The notes beneath the pieces were generated by a model. It ran no database searches and had not been told where the DNA came from. It was given only the letters and a program-made list of their open reading frames with translations. Below, one piece after another: positions 40,889 through 49,082 of a stretch of DNA of 64,000 nucleotides. How positions within the stretch are numbered: position 1 is the stretch's first letter; each line of letters begins with the position of its first letter. Origin of the DNA: JAMXLJ01 sp036558745 (GTDB taxonomy: Bacteria > Actinomycetota > Acidimicrobiia > IMCC26256 > JAMXLJ01); assembly GCA_036558745.1 (NCBI GenBank), contig DATBEZ010000033.1, positions 1-64,000 on the forward strand, given 5' to 3'. Position numbers and translations under genes: made by a program.

Positions 40889-41689
40889 TCAGCCGCGGAG
40901 CAGCTCGGGCGCGATCGGACACTCGGCTCGTCGGGCCGCGGCGCCGGGCGCCTCGAGGCCGGAGGGACCTGCGACCGCGTCGACGCGGTCGAGCGGCAGC
41001 TCCTCGACGTCGCCGTCGTCGTCGGCGAAAGGGTCGGCGTCGTGCTCGCGCAGGCGGGCGAGCACCGCGTCGTAGAGGCGGTCGGGGAGCGCCCGCCCGA
41101 GCCCGGCGACGACCCAGACCTGGGCCCGGGTCTCGGCCAGCGCGTCGGCGACGACGCCCGCGCCCTCGGGGACGAGCGCGGAACCGCTCCCGAGCGCATT
41201 GCTCTCGATGAGCACGTGGGTCACGCCGAGCGCGTTCGCCTCGACGTCCGAGACGAGACGGACCGGGCGCGGCGAGCGACGGATCTGCGCGGCGACACCC
41301 GACCCGGCGGAGAGACGCACCGCGAGCACGTCGAGGTCGGCTCGCGTCGCGAGCGCGCCCCCCACCGTGTCGCCCCATCCGAGCACCGCGATCGGCTCGT
41401 CGTGCGGGAATGGCAGCGCCTCCGCGAGCCGGGTCGCGGTGCGGTCGTCGTCGAGCAGCTGCACCGCCTCCCACGCGGCGTCGGCCGCGTCGCTCGCGCA
41501 GAGCACCCGCGCGCAGAGCCACCAGAGCGGCCCGGACGCGGCGTGGTGCGCGAGCAGGCGCCGGCACGCGACGACGAGCCCGGCCGGGTCGTCGGCGAAG
41601 CCGGCCAGACAATCCGCGGCCTCCGACACGAGCGCGCTGTCGTCGCCGGCCCAGCGGGCGAGGTACCGCAAGCGCTCGAACGGCTGCAC
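40889..41689 (-). CDS. possible eIF-2B-like domain protein
   Basis: This 266-residue cytoplasmic protein has an N-terminal helical half (LRYLARWAGDD..., many Ala). In its C-terminal half, THVLIESNALGSGSALVPEG followed by VWVVAGLGRALPDRLYDAV resembles the ligand-binding end of eIF-2B/ribose-1,5-bisphosphate isomerase-like proteins. The match is by pattern only. GTG 41689 is chosen because TATGGT ends 7 nt upstream. ATG 41701 is the alternative. Confidence 0.5.
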   Translation of the reverse strand: MQPFERLRYLARWAGDDSALVSEAADCLAGFADDPAGLVVACRRLLAHHAASGPLWWLCARVLCASDAADAAWEAVQLLDDDRTATRLAEALPFPHDEPIAVLGWGDTVGGALATRADLDVLAVRLSAGSGVAAQIRRSPRPVRLVSDVEANALGVTHVLIESNALGSGSALVPEGAGVVADALAETRAQVWVVAGLGRALPDRLYDAVLARLREHDADPFADDDGDVEELPLDRVDAVAGPSGLEAPGAAARRAECPIAPELLRG

Positions 41690-41696
41690 GTCGCCG

Positions 41697-41702
41697 ACCA
41701 TA
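41697..41702 (-). promoter_or_regulatory. TATGGT -10 hexamer
   Basis: On the minus strand TATGGT ends 7 nt before GTG 41689. It overlaps the alternative ATG start at 41701, so the two start choices exclude each other. Confidence 0.45.
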
Positions 41703-41788
41703 GCCCCGCGCGCCCGCGGCGCCTCCCGCGCCGCGGTGGATCGCGGCGCAGGCGCGGGTGCACGGGGGGTACACCCGCGCCCCACGCG

Positions 41789-42139
41789 CTACCAGGTCAG
41801 GCGAAGCCGGCGCGCGTCGTGCTCGACGTCGAAGAGCTCGGTGGTCCCGGTGAGCTCGAGCAGTCGGCGCAATGCGGGTGACGGCGCGTGAAGCACGAGG
41901 TGCGACCCGTGCTCGCGCGCCTCACGGGAGAACGCGACGAACACGTCGAGGCCGGACGAGTCGCAGAAGTCCAGATCCTGCGCGTCGACGACCACGATCG
42001 GAACGCAGTTGCTGCGGAGACGGTGCAGGCACTCCGACAGGGCCGGGGCGCTCGCCATGTCGAGCTCGCCGGCGAGCCGGACCGTGGTCCGGTCTCCGTC
42101 GCGGCTCAGCTGGTAGGAGAAGTCCTCGGTCGGATCCAT
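41789..42139 (-). CDS. STAS-domain anti-sigma factor antagonist
   Basis: This 116-residue protein is a single STAS domain. The central DAQDLDFCDSSGLDVFV contains the Ser that anti-sigma kinases phosphorylate in SpoIIAA-type proteins. It should bind and inactivate an anti-sigma factor when unphosphorylated. No anti-sigma or sigma gene is adjacent. ATG 42139 follows GAGGAGG. Confidence 0.88.
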   Translation of the reverse strand: MDPTEDFSYQLSRDGDRTTVRLAGELDMASAPALSECLHRLRSNCVPIVVVDAQDLDFCDSSGLDVFVAFSREAREHGSHLVLHAPSPALRRLLELTGTTELFDVEHDARRLRLTW

Positions 42140-42257
42140 GCGCCTCCTCGACTGGTGCAATCGTGAGGCGGCGGTCTGCTTCACCGCGTCGTGTGACCCG
42201 ATCACCGAGTGTCCCCGCCACGGCACAACGAAGGGACAACTGGGCAACTGATGTGTC

Positions 42258-42276
42258 GGGTGGTCAACGACCACCC
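42258..42276 (-). terminator. hairpin after the SCP2 gene
   Basis: Perfect 8-nt arms GGGTGGTC/GACCACCC enclose a 3-nt loop, 11 bp after the SCP2-like stop on the minus strand. Position suggests a terminator between the SCP2 and STAS genes. Confidence 0.45.
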
Positions 42277-42287
42277 AACGTGGCGCC

Positions 42288-42683
42288 TCAGCCGTCGAAG
42301 ACGGTGGTGGCCCGCACCGCCTCCAGGCCCGCGGTGAGCGCACCGAGCGCGCGGGCGTGCGCGACGAGACGGTCGATCCGGCCCCGCACCTTGAGTCTCC
42401 CGGCCGCGAACGCGCGCTGCGCGTTGACGTCGCCGCGCGCGAGGGCGCGGGCGGTGTCGTAGTCGGCGACGAGGACGATGTCGGCGTCGGGCGACGACCC
42501 CGCCTCGACGCGCACGCGGCCGTCGTCGATCCGAATCACGTACGCGACGTCACCGCCGGCCTCGCGCGTCACGCGGTGCTCGACGACGAGCGTGACGCCG
42601 GCGAGCTGCTCGTGCAGGAGGGTCGACGCGCTCGCGGCGCGGTCGAGCTCGTCGATCCATTCGCGCGAGAGGTAGCGGGCCAC
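42288..42683 (-). CDS. SCP2 sterol-carrier domain protein
   Basis: This 131-residue protein matches the SCP2 lipid-binding fold. It shows VAYVIRIDDGRVRVEAG, PDADIVLVADYDTARALARG, and FAAGRLKVRGRIDRLV, the family's closing block. It probably binds a fatty acyl or sterol-like ligand. GTG 42683 has TAACGT 6 nt upstream. Confidence 0.82.
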   Translation of the reverse strand: MARYLSREWIDELDRAASASTLLHEQLAGVTLVVEHRVTREAGGDVAYVIRIDDGRVRVEAGSSPDADIVLVADYDTARALARGDVNAQRAFAAGRLKVRGRIDRLVAHARALGALTAGLEAVRATTVFDG

Positions 42684-42689
42684 GAGGGC

Positions 42690-42695
42690 ACGTTA
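42690..42695 (-). promoter_or_regulatory. TAACGT -10 hexamer of the SCP2 gene
   Basis: On the minus strand TAACGT ends 6 nt before GTG 42683, which predicts a leaderless mRNA. Confidence 0.5.
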
Positions 42696-42739
42696 CGGGG
42701 CGACGCGGGGCCGGCTCCGGTTCGGGCCGCGCCCGCTCC

Positions 42740-42745
42740 TAGGCT
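42740..42745 (+). promoter_or_regulatory. TAGGCT -10 hexamer of the prenyltransferase
   Basis: TAGGCT ends 7 nt before ATG 42753, which predicts a leaderless mRNA. Confidence 0.55.
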
Positions 42746-42752
42746 CTCGCTC

Positions 42753-43850
42753 ATGAGCCCCGAGGCGACGGCCCCCTCCCCGCCGGCGAACGGGCCCGCT
42801 GCGGAAGCGCCTCCGATCCTGCTCGCGGTCGACGAGCGGGTGGAGGCGCGCATCGCGACCCTGCTCGCCCGCGAGATCGAGCAGTGGAGCGAGGTGGACC
42901 CGGCACTGCGTGAGCCGGTCCTCGCCTTGCGCGAGCTCGTCGACGCGGGTGGCAAGCGACTGCGTCCGGCATTCTGCCACTGGGCGTACCTCGGCGCGGG
43001 CGGCGATCCCGCCGCGACGATGATCGACGACGCGGGCGCGGCGCTCGAGCTGCTGCACACGTTCGCGCTCGTGCACGACGACGTGATGGACGGCTCCGAT
43101 CGTCGCCGCGGTCTGGCCTCGATCCACCGCGCGTTCATCGACCGGCACGCTGCCCACGGCTGGCACGGCGAGGGCCGCCGCTTCGGGGAAGGCGTCGCGA
43201 TCCTCGTCGGCGATCTCGCGTTCGTGTACGCCGACGAGCTCCTCCGCGAGGCGCCCGCGGTGGCGCGACGGGTCTTCGACGACCTGCGCGTCGAGCTGTG
43301 CGTGGGCCAGTACCTCGATCTCGTCGGCACCGCCGGCGGGAGCCGCGACGGCGCCGAGGCGCGCCGGATCGAGCGGTACAAGTCCGGGAAGTACACCGTC
43401 GAGCGTCCGCTGCACCTGGGCGCGGCGCTCGCGGGGCGTCTCGACGATCTCGCGGCGCCGTTCACCGCGGTCGGACTTCCCCTCGGCGAGGCGTTCCAGC
43501 TCCGCGACGACATCCTCGGCGTGTTCGGCGACCCGGAGCTCACGGGCAAGCCCGTCGGCGACGACCTGCGCGAGGGCAAGCTCACGCCGTTGGTCGCGGT
43601 CGCCGCCGCGGCGGCGCAGGGTGCCGGCGCGCGCCTGCTCGACCGGCTCGGAGACCCGGACCTGACCGACGACGACGTGCGCGCGCTCCAGGACGTGCTC
43701 GTCGAGACCGGGGCCCGCGCCGAGATCGAGGCCACCATCGAGCAGCTCGTCGCGGAGGCGTTCGACGCGCTCGCGGTGACGCCGATCACGCCCGAAGCGA
43801 AGCGCGCGCTCGAACAGCTCGGGACCTTCGCGGCGTGGCGCGACCGCTGA
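42753..43850 (+). CDS. polyprenyl diphosphate synthase
   Basis: This 365-residue protein has the trans-isoprenyl synthase motifs: GGKRLRPAFC, the first Asp-rich motif VHDDVMDGSDRRRG, KYTVERPLHLG, and the second Asp-rich site in QLRDDILGVFGD. It extends allylic diphosphates with isopentenyl diphosphate, probably to a geranylgeranyl-size or longer chain. The product could serve menaquinone, carotenoids or lipid carriers. ABC exporter genes follow after 85 bp. Confidence 0.9.
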   Translation: MSPEATAPSPPANGPAAEAPPILLAVDERVEARIATLLAREIEQWSEVDPALREPVLALRELVDAGGKRLRPAFCHWAYLGAGGDPAATMIDDAGAALELLHTFALVHDDVMDGSDRRRGLASIHRAFIDRHAAHGWHGEGRRFGEGVAILVGDLAFVYADELLREAPAVARRVFDDLRVELCVGQYLDLVGTAGGSRDGAEARRIERYKSGKYTVERPLHLGAALAGRLDDLAAPFTAVGLPLGEAFQLRDDILGVFGDPELTGKPVGDDLREGKLTPLVAVAAAAAQGAGARLLDRLGDPDLTDDDVRALQDVLVETGARAEIEATIEQLVAEAFDALAVTPITPEAKRALEQLGTFAAWRDR

Positions 43851-43920
43851 CGCGATGCCCCACCAAGCCGACGCGGCGCGGCCTGTCACGCACGCTCCGA
43901 GCGGCCGCGACGCCCTCCGC

Positions 43921-43926
43921 TAGTGT
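43921..43926 (+). promoter_or_regulatory. TAGTGT -10 hexamer of the second ABC exporter
   Basis: TAGTGT ends 9 nt before ATG 43936. A GGCAGGG stretch also lies just before the ATG, so either a leaderless or a very short-leader start is possible. Confidence 0.45.
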
Positions 43927-43935
43927 CCGGCAGGG

Positions 43936-44868
43936 ATGAATTCGGCGACCGGAACGGCGATCGAGGTCGTCGGCCTCGAGAAGCGCTACGGCGCCACGGT
44001 GGCGGTCGACGGCATCTCGATCACCGTCGACACCGGTGAGGTGTTCGGCCTCCTCGGCCCGAACGGTGCGGGCAAGACGACGACCGTGGAGATCCTCGAG
44101 GGCTACCGGATGCCCGACGCGGGAACCGTCCGCGTGCTCGGCCTCGTGCCGTGGCGCGAGGGGTCGGGGCTGCGCCCGCGCATCGGCGTCATGCTCCAGG
44201 AGGGCGGCCTCTACCCGGGCGTGAAGCCCCTCGAGGCCCTGCAGCTGTTCGCGTCCTACTACGACGATCCCGACGATCCCGAACGGCTGCTCGACGTCGT
44301 CGGCCTGCGCGACGCGCGCGACACGATGGTGCGCCGGTTGTCGGGCGGCCAGAAGCAGCGGCTCTCGCTCGCCCTCGCGCTCGTCGGACGGCCCGAGCTC
44401 GTCTTTCTCGACGAGCCCACCGCGGGGATGGATCCGCGCGCACGCGCCACCACGTGGACGCTGATCCGCGACCTCAAGTCGTCGGGTGTCACGGTCGTGC
44501 TGACGACGCACGCGATGGACGAGGCCGAACATCTCTGCGACCGGCTCGCGATCGTCGACCACGGTCACGTCGTCGCGTCGGGAACCCCGGCGGAGCTCAC
44601 CACCCTCGACACCGAGGAGGAGCTGCGCTTCGCGGCGCCGCCCGGACTCGACCGGGGCGCGCTCGCAGTCGCGTTGCACGTCGACGTGTCGGTGGTGTCG
44701 GAACCGCGACCGGGCGACTACGTCGTCGCCGCGCGCGGCACGCCCGAGCGCATCGCAGACCTCGCCGCGTGGCTGCGGGACCACGACGCTGCGCTGGGCG
44801 AGCTGTCGACCGGGCGGCGTTCGCTCGAGGACGTGTTCCTCCGGCTCACGAGCGAGGACCGCGCGTGA
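43936..44868 (+). CDS. ABC transporter ATP-binding protein
   Basis: This 310-residue protein has Walker A GPNGAGKTTT, a Q-loop, the signature LSGGQKQRLSLALAL, Walker B LVFLDEPTAGMDP, and the switch His in LTTHAMDEAEHL. A C-terminal extension of about 80 residues resembles DrrA/CcmA-type exporters. It overlaps its permease gene by GTGA. In mycobacteria a comparable ABC pair lies near the heme A genes, as here, which hints at a role related to cytochrome oxidase assembly. Confidence 0.9.
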   Translation: MNSATGTAIEVVGLEKRYGATVAVDGISITVDTGEVFGLLGPNGAGKTTTVEILEGYRMPDAGTVRVLGLVPWREGSGLRPRIGVMLQEGGLYPGVKPLEALQLFASYYDDPDDPERLLDVVGLRDARDTMVRRLSGGQKQRLSLALALVGRPELVFLDEPTAGMDPRARATTWTLIRDLKSSGVTVVLTTHAMDEAEHLCDRLAIVDHGHVVASGTPAELTTLDTEEELRFAAPPGLDRGALAVALHVDVSVVSEPRPGDYVVAARGTPERIADLAAWLRDHDAALGELSTGRRSLEDVFLRLTSEDRA

Positions 44869-45593
44869 AGACGCGCTCGCTGCTCGCCCAGGCCCGCGTC
44901 GAGTTGCTGCTGACACTGCGCCGCTCCGAGAGCCTGCTCGTGACCCTGGGCATCCCCATCGGGATCCTCGTGTTCTTCGCCAAGGTCAGCGGGATCAGCG
45001 ACCTGAAGGACCCCGTGCAGTTCCTCGTGCCCGGCATCCTGGCCCTCGCGGTGATGTCGACCGCGATGGTGAGCCTCGGGATCGCGACGGGATACGAACG
45101 CCACTACGGCGTGCTGAAGCGGCTCGGCTCGACACCCCTGACGCGATCGGGCCTGCTCGCGGCCAAGACGCTCAACGTCCTCGCGATCGAGGTGCTCCAG
45201 GTGGTCGTCATCGTCATCACGGGGCTCGCGCTGGGCTGGGACGTCAGCGGCGGCCTCGTCGCCGCGTTCGGCCTGCTGCTGCTGGGCACGGTCGCGTTCG
45301 CGGGGATCGGCATGCTCATGGCCGGCACACTGCGGGCGGAGGCGAACCTCGCGCTGTCGAACGGCCTGTTCCTCGTGCTGCTGTTCCTCGGCGGGATGGC
45401 GTACCCGCTGACCAAGCTGCCGGGCGGGTTGCAGGCGGTGGCGAAGGCGCTGCCCGCGGCGCCGCTCGCGGAGACCGTGCGCGATGTCGTCGAGCACGGG
45501 CACAGCTTCCCGTTCGGCCTCTTCGCGGTGCTCGTCGCGTGGGCGGTCCTCGCGCCCATCGCGGCCGCGCGCTGGTTCCGCTGGGAGGAATAG
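44865..45593 (+). CDS. ABC-2 type transporter permease
   Basis: This 242-residue membrane protein with about six helices belongs to the ABC-2 type. The pattern YERHYGVLKRLGSTPLTRSG after helix 2 and GGMAYPLTKLPGGLQAVAKALP near the end fit the family. It partners with the ATPase just upstream. The hairpin at 45604-45635 follows its stop directly. Confidence 0.88.
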   Translation: MKTRSLLAQARVELLLTLRRSESLLVTLGIPIGILVFFAKVSGISDLKDPVQFLVPGILALAVMSTAMVSLGIATGYERHYGVLKRLGSTPLTRSGLLAAKTLNVLAIEVLQVVVIVITGLALGWDVSGGLVAAFGLLLLGTVAFAGIGMLMAGTLRAEANLALSNGLFLVLLFLGGMAYPLTKLPGGLQAVAKALPAAPLAETVRDVVEHGHSFPFGLFAVLVAWAVLAPIAAARWFRWEE

Positions 45594-45603
45594 CACATGT
45601 CTT

Positions 45604-45635
45604 CTTGCGCCGCCCCGGAGTCGTCGCGGCGCAAG
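45604..45635. terminator. palindromic terminator-like hairpin
   Basis: Perfect 10-nt arms CTTGCGCCGC (45604-45613) and GCGGCGCAAG (45626-45635) enclose a 12-nt loop, between the convergent ABC permease and ketosteroid-isomerase-like genes. It could stop transcription from both sides. Its sequence is unrelated to repeat families A and B. Confidence 0.6.
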
Positions 45636-45708
45636 CGGGACTGGTGACAAGCGGCGCCCGACCAACAGCTGCTCAGGCCGGGTCACGCGTCCCGGCGTGG
45701 TCTTGGTC

Positions 45709-46089
45709 TCAGCTCGCGGGCTCGTCCTTGTACGCGTCGCCGTCGGGGATCGCCGTCATCGACGTCACCTTGCCGGCGTCGTCGAAGGTCATCACGTCGG
45801 TCGAGGCGAGCACGATGTCCTGGTCGCCGACGGACACGTCGAGGCGGAACAGGAACGCGGCCGTCGCGCCCGCGACCGTCACGGGTCCGACGCGCGTCGC
45901 CTTCAGCGAGACGTTCTTCGTCGACTCGTAGAACTCGCGGATCGCGTCGCCGCTCTTGATCGGCGAACCGACCGGGTCCTCGACCCTCGCACCGTCCGCG
46001 TAGAGGCCGATGATCGTGTCGACGTCGCCTTCCGACAGCGCGGCGAGATAGGTGTCGCACGCCGCCACGATCTGCTCCCTGCTCGCCAT
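45709..46089 (-). CDS. ketosteroid isomerase-like protein
   Basis: This 126-residue NTF2-fold protein aligns by eye with Pseudomonas ketosteroid isomerase. Tyr14 (in CDTYLAALSEGD), Asp38 (in VEDPVG) and Asp98 (in TDVMTF) take the places of the catalytic Tyr16, Asp40 and Asp103. It may therefore isomerise a delta-5 to a delta-4 ketosteroid or do similar proton transfer. ATG 46089 has a GGGGGA ribosome-binding site. Confidence 0.78.
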   Translation of the reverse strand: MASREQIVAACDTYLAALSEGDVDTIIGLYADGARVEDPVGSPIKSGDAIREFYESTKNVSLKATRVGPVTVAGATAAFLFRLDVSVGDQDIVLASTDVMTFDDAGKVTSMTAIPDGDAYKDEPAS

Positions 46090-46123
46090 CACGTCCCCCG
46101 TTCGCTCGTCGACGGGCGGGAGG

Positions 46124-46786
46124 CTAGCCAACCGCGCCGGCCGGCGTCGGCGGAGGCAGGATCTGGCCGAGACCGCGGTCGAGCACCTCGGGCGTCAGCT
46201 CCGCGTAGACGCGCAACGCGATCCGACCGTCGCGTCCGATGAACATGGTCTGGGGCATGTAGGGGACGCTGTACGCGGTCTCGGCCGCCTTCGACGCATC
46301 GACCGGCATCGGCCACGTGGCCCGCTCGTGCTTGACGAAGTCGCGCGCGTCCGACGGGATGTCGTTCCACGAAACGACGCCGAGCACGACGAGGCCGGCG
46401 CGCCGATGGGCCGCGTAGGCCGTGCGCAGCAGCGGGAACTCCTGCCGGCACGGGCTGCACCACGACGCCCAGAAGTTCACGATCACCGGCCGGCCCCGGA
46501 AGCTGCTCAACCGGACCGTCTCGCCCTCCAGCGTGGTCAGCTCGAAGTCGGGAGCGACGGCACCGCGATTGACACCGCCACGGGGAGGCGGGGGAGCAGA
46601 CGTGCCCGGTTCGGCGCTGCGCCCGCTGTCCGACGACGACTGCACCGCGACGGCGACGACAGCCGCGACCGCGAGCACGAGCACACCGACGAACGCGGCG
46701 AGCAGCACGCGCCGCCGCCTCTGGCGGGTCGCGTCGTTCGCCGCCGCGGGCTCAGAGCCGGGCGTGGAGGAGGGTGTCGACGGCAA
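46124..46786 (-). CDS. TlpA-like membrane-anchored thioredoxin
   Basis: This 220-residue protein has a basic N-terminus, one membrane helix (about 27-48), a Pro/Ser linker, and a thioredoxin domain with WASWCSPCRQEFP and a cis-Pro in YMPQTMF. It should reduce disulfides outside the membrane, as TlpA/ResA do during cytochrome c or oxidase maturation. It lies directly downstream of ctaB and overlaps it by 35 bp, which supports a role in oxidase assembly. The TTG at 46786 is the only plausible start seen; its exact position is uncertain. Confidence 0.85.
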   Translation of the reverse strand: MPSTPSSTPGSEPAAANDATRQRRRRVLLAAFVGVLVLAVAAVVAVAVQSSSDSGRSAEPGTSAPPPPRGGVNRGAVAPDFELTTLEGETVRLSSFRGRPVIVNFWASWCSPCRQEFPLLRTAYAAHRRAGLVVLGVVSWNDIPSDARDFVKHERATWPMPVDASKAAETAYSVPYMPQTMFIGRDGRIALRVYAELTPEVLDRGLGQILPPPTPAGAVG

Positions 46787-47714
46787 CGGCGGCGAACAGC
46801 AGCGCGAGGTACGTGTTCGAGAACACGAACAGCTTGATCGCGCGCTGGGGTGTCGCGTCGCGTTCGAGACGCACGGCCTGAGCGACGAAGAGCACGCCGA
46901 GCGCGACCGCGGTGACGAGGTAGACCCAGCCCATCGAACCGACGGCGACGAGCCCGAGCGTGATCGCGACGACCACGATCGAGTACACGACGATCTGCTG
47001 CGCGGCGACCTTCACGCCCTTGACCACAGGCAGCATCGGGATCCCCGCGGCCGCGTAGTCGTCGCGGTACTTGAGCGAGAGGGCCCAGAAGTGCGGCGGC
47101 GTCCAGCAGAACACGATCGCGAACAGCATCCACGCTGGAGCATCGAGTCGACCGGTCACCGACGCCCAGCCCACGAGCACGGGCACCGCGCCCGCGGCAC
47201 CACCGATCACGATGTTCTGCGGGCTCCGCGGCTTCAGCCAGATCGTGTACACGAAGACGTAGAAGAGCATGGCGCTCACGGCGAGCGCGGCCGAGAGCAA
47301 ATTCACCGTGGCCCACAGCCACACGAACGCGAGGGCCTCGATCACGAGCCCGAACACGAGCGCCGCGGTCGGCTGGATCTCGCCGGTGGGCAGCGGGCGC
47401 CCGTGGGTGCGGCGCATCACCTGGTCGCGGTCGCGCTCGATCCAGCAGTTGATCGTGTTGGCCCCACCGGCGGCGAGCGCGCCGCCGAGGAGGACGGCGA
47501 GCACGAGCGGCACCGACGGGAAGCGGCCCGCGGCGAGGACCATGGCCGGGACCGTCGTGACCAGCAGCAGCTCGATGACGCGCGGCTTGGTGAGCCGGAC
47601 GTACGCGCCGATCGTGGAGAGCAGCCGGGAGCCCGTGTGCAGCCGTCCGTTCGACACGACGCCGGGTCCCGCGACGGTCGCCGTGGCGGGGATCTCGGGC
47701 GGCGGTGACGGCAC
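46752..47714 (-). CDS. ctaB: heme O synthase (protoheme IX farnesyltransferase)
   Basis: This 320-residue UbiA-family membrane protein has about nine helices. The first Asp-rich motif NCWIERDRDQVMRRTHGRPL and the second around LKYRDDYAAAGIPMLPVV are intact. It adds a farnesyl chain to heme B to give heme O, the substrate of CtaA at 14661. GTG start with AGGAG upstream and a TAGATT hexamer about 55 bp upstream (47770-47775 on the minus strand). It is divergent from the groES-like gene. Confidence 0.93.
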   Translation of the reverse strand: MPSPPPEIPATATVAGPGVVSNGRLHTGSRLLSTIGAYVRLTKPRVIELLLVTTVPAMVLAAGRFPSVPLVLAVLLGGALAAGGANTINCWIERDRDQVMRRTHGRPLPTGEIQPTAALVFGLVIEALAFVWLWATVNLLSAALAVSAMLFYVFVYTIWLKPRSPQNIVIGGAAGAVPVLVGWASVTGRLDAPAWMLFAIVFCWTPPHFWALSLKYRDDYAAAGIPMLPVVKGVKVAAQQIVVYSIVVVAITLGLVAVGSMGWVYLVTAVALGVLFVAQAVRLERDATPQRAIKLFVFSNTYLALLFAAVAVDTLLHARL

Positions 47715-47850
47715 GAGTCAGCTGGCTCCTGGCGAAGAGGCCCCGCTGGGCAACCGGACGGGTCGGGCGAATCTACCGCGCACGTCCCCCGGCGTAGGTA
47801 TCAGGCAGACGGGCCCGACCGGCGCCCGAGGTGCCGCCGACGGCGCCCGC

Positions 47851-47856
47851 TAACCT
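47851..47856 (+). promoter_or_regulatory. TAACCT -10 hexamer of the GroES-like gene
   Basis: TAACCT ends 8 nt before ATG 47865, which predicts a leaderless mRNA. Confidence 0.5.
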
Positions 47857-47864
47857 CTCGCGCC

Positions 47865-48224
47865 ATGCCCGACGGCGGCGACGAGGCGCGTGATCCCGGC
47901 GCCCGGCGAGACGTGAAGCAGGCCATCCGCGTCACCGCGGACCGTCTGCTCGTGCAGCCCTCGAAGGAGGTCGGGGAGCGCAAGTCGCGCGCGGGGATCC
48001 TCATCCCCGCCACCGCGAACGTCAGCAAGCGGCTCGGCTGGGCCGAGGTGGTGCAGGTCGGCCCCACGGTGCGCAACATCGAGAACGGCGACCACGTGCT
48101 GTTCGCGCCCGACAGCGGCTACGAGGTCGAGATCCAGGGCGACGAGTACCTGATCCTGCGTGAGCGCGACGTCCACGCGGTGGCCTCCGAGCGCGCCGAG
48201 GGCGGGACCGGCCTCTATCTCTGA
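47865..48224 (+). CDS. GroES-like co-chaperonin
   Basis: This 119-residue protein has the Cpn10 barrel pattern: RVTADRLLVQPSKEVGERKS, a mobile-loop region with GILIP, then WAEVVQVGPTVRNIENGDHVLF and EYLILRERDVHAV. The N-terminal extension of about 20 residues is unusual. No groEL gene is adjacent. In other genomes such single genes encode an additional or diverged GroES; which applies here is not clear. Confidence 0.8.
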   Translation: MPDGGDEARDPGARRDVKQAIRVTADRLLVQPSKEVGERKSRAGILIPATANVSKRLGWAEVVQVGPTVRNIENGDHVLFAPDSGYEVEIQGDEYLILRERDVHAVASERAEGGTGLYL

Positions 48225-48257
48225 CCCGACACGTCGGCCCCGCGCGAGGAGCATCCG

Positions 48258-49022
48258 GTGATCGACCCCGAGAAAGCGTTCCGCCTCGACGGCAAGGTCG
48301 CGCTGGTCACCGGCGGCACGCGCGGCATCGGACGGGCCATCGCCGAGGCGTATGCGGCCGCGGGCGCGTCGATCGCGGTCCTGGCCCGCAAGCAGCACGA
48401 GCTCGAGGAGACCGAGCAGGCATTGCGGGCCATCGGCGCCGACGTCACGACGTACGCGGGATCGGCGGGCGACCCGGAGGCCATCCAGGCGTCGGTCGAT
48501 CAGTGCGTCGAGCGTCTCGGCCGTCTCGACATCCTCGTGAACAACGCCGCGACCAACCCTGCGTTCGGACCCATGATCGAGACCGAGCTGCGCGCGATCG
48601 ACAAGGTGCTCGAGGTGAACGTCGTCGGGCCCCTCCTGCTCGCCCAGCGGGCGTGGGCCGCGTGGATGAAGGAGCACGGCGGCGTCATCATCAACATCGC
48701 GTCGACCGGCGGCCTGCACGCGGCGCCGTTCATCGGCATCTACAACGTGTCGAAGGCCGCCATCGCGCACATGACCCGGCAGCTCGCGCTCGAGCTCGCG
48801 CCGAAGGTGCGGGTGAACGCGATCGCTCCCGGTCTCGTGAAGACCGACATGGCCCGCGTGCTCTACGAGTCGGGCGAGGAGGCCATCGCCGCGACGCATC
48901 CCACCAAGCGCATCGGCCTGCCCGACGACATCGCCGGCGCCGCGCTCTTCCTCGCGTCCGACGCGGCCGGCTGGATGACCGGCGAGATCGTCGCCGTCGA
49001 AGGCGGGATGCTGCTCACTTGA
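48258..49022 (+). CDS. short-chain dehydrogenase/reductase
   Basis: This 254-residue SDR shows VTGGTRGIGRAIA, VNNAATNP (a variant of NNAG), IASTGG and IYNVSKAA with Tyr and Lys, and the end GWMTGEIVAVEGGML. The N-terminal MIDPEKAFRLDGKVALV resembles SDRs of fatty-acid or secondary-alcohol metabolism. GTG start. Repeat family A copy 2 begins 6 bp after its stop. Confidence 0.85.
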   Translation: MIDPEKAFRLDGKVALVTGGTRGIGRAIAEAYAAAGASIAVLARKQHELEETEQALRAIGADVTTYAGSAGDPEAIQASVDQCVERLGRLDILVNNAATNPAFGPMIETELRAIDKVLEVNVVGPLLLAQRAWAAWMKEHGGVIINIASTGGLHAAPFIGIYNVSKAAIAHMTRQLALELAPKVRVNAIAPGLVKTDMARVLYESGEEAIAATHPTKRIGLPDDIAGAALFLASDAAGWMTGEIVAVEGGMLLT

Positions 49023-49027
49023 CCGTC

Positions 49028-49074
49028 AAGATGCGGCACTGACCGTCGGATACCGACGCTCAGTGCCGCATCTT
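49028..49074. repeat. palindromic repeat family A, copy 2
   Basis: Twenty-two-nt arms (49028-49049 and 49053-49074) pair with one mismatch around a 3-nt loop. It lies between convergent genes and has a short T-run on the plus-strand side (TCTTT), as an intrinsic terminator would. The ends AGATGCGGCA and TGCCGCATCT are shared with copies 1 and 3. Confidence 0.85.
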
Positions 49075-49082
49075 TGCGGCCA

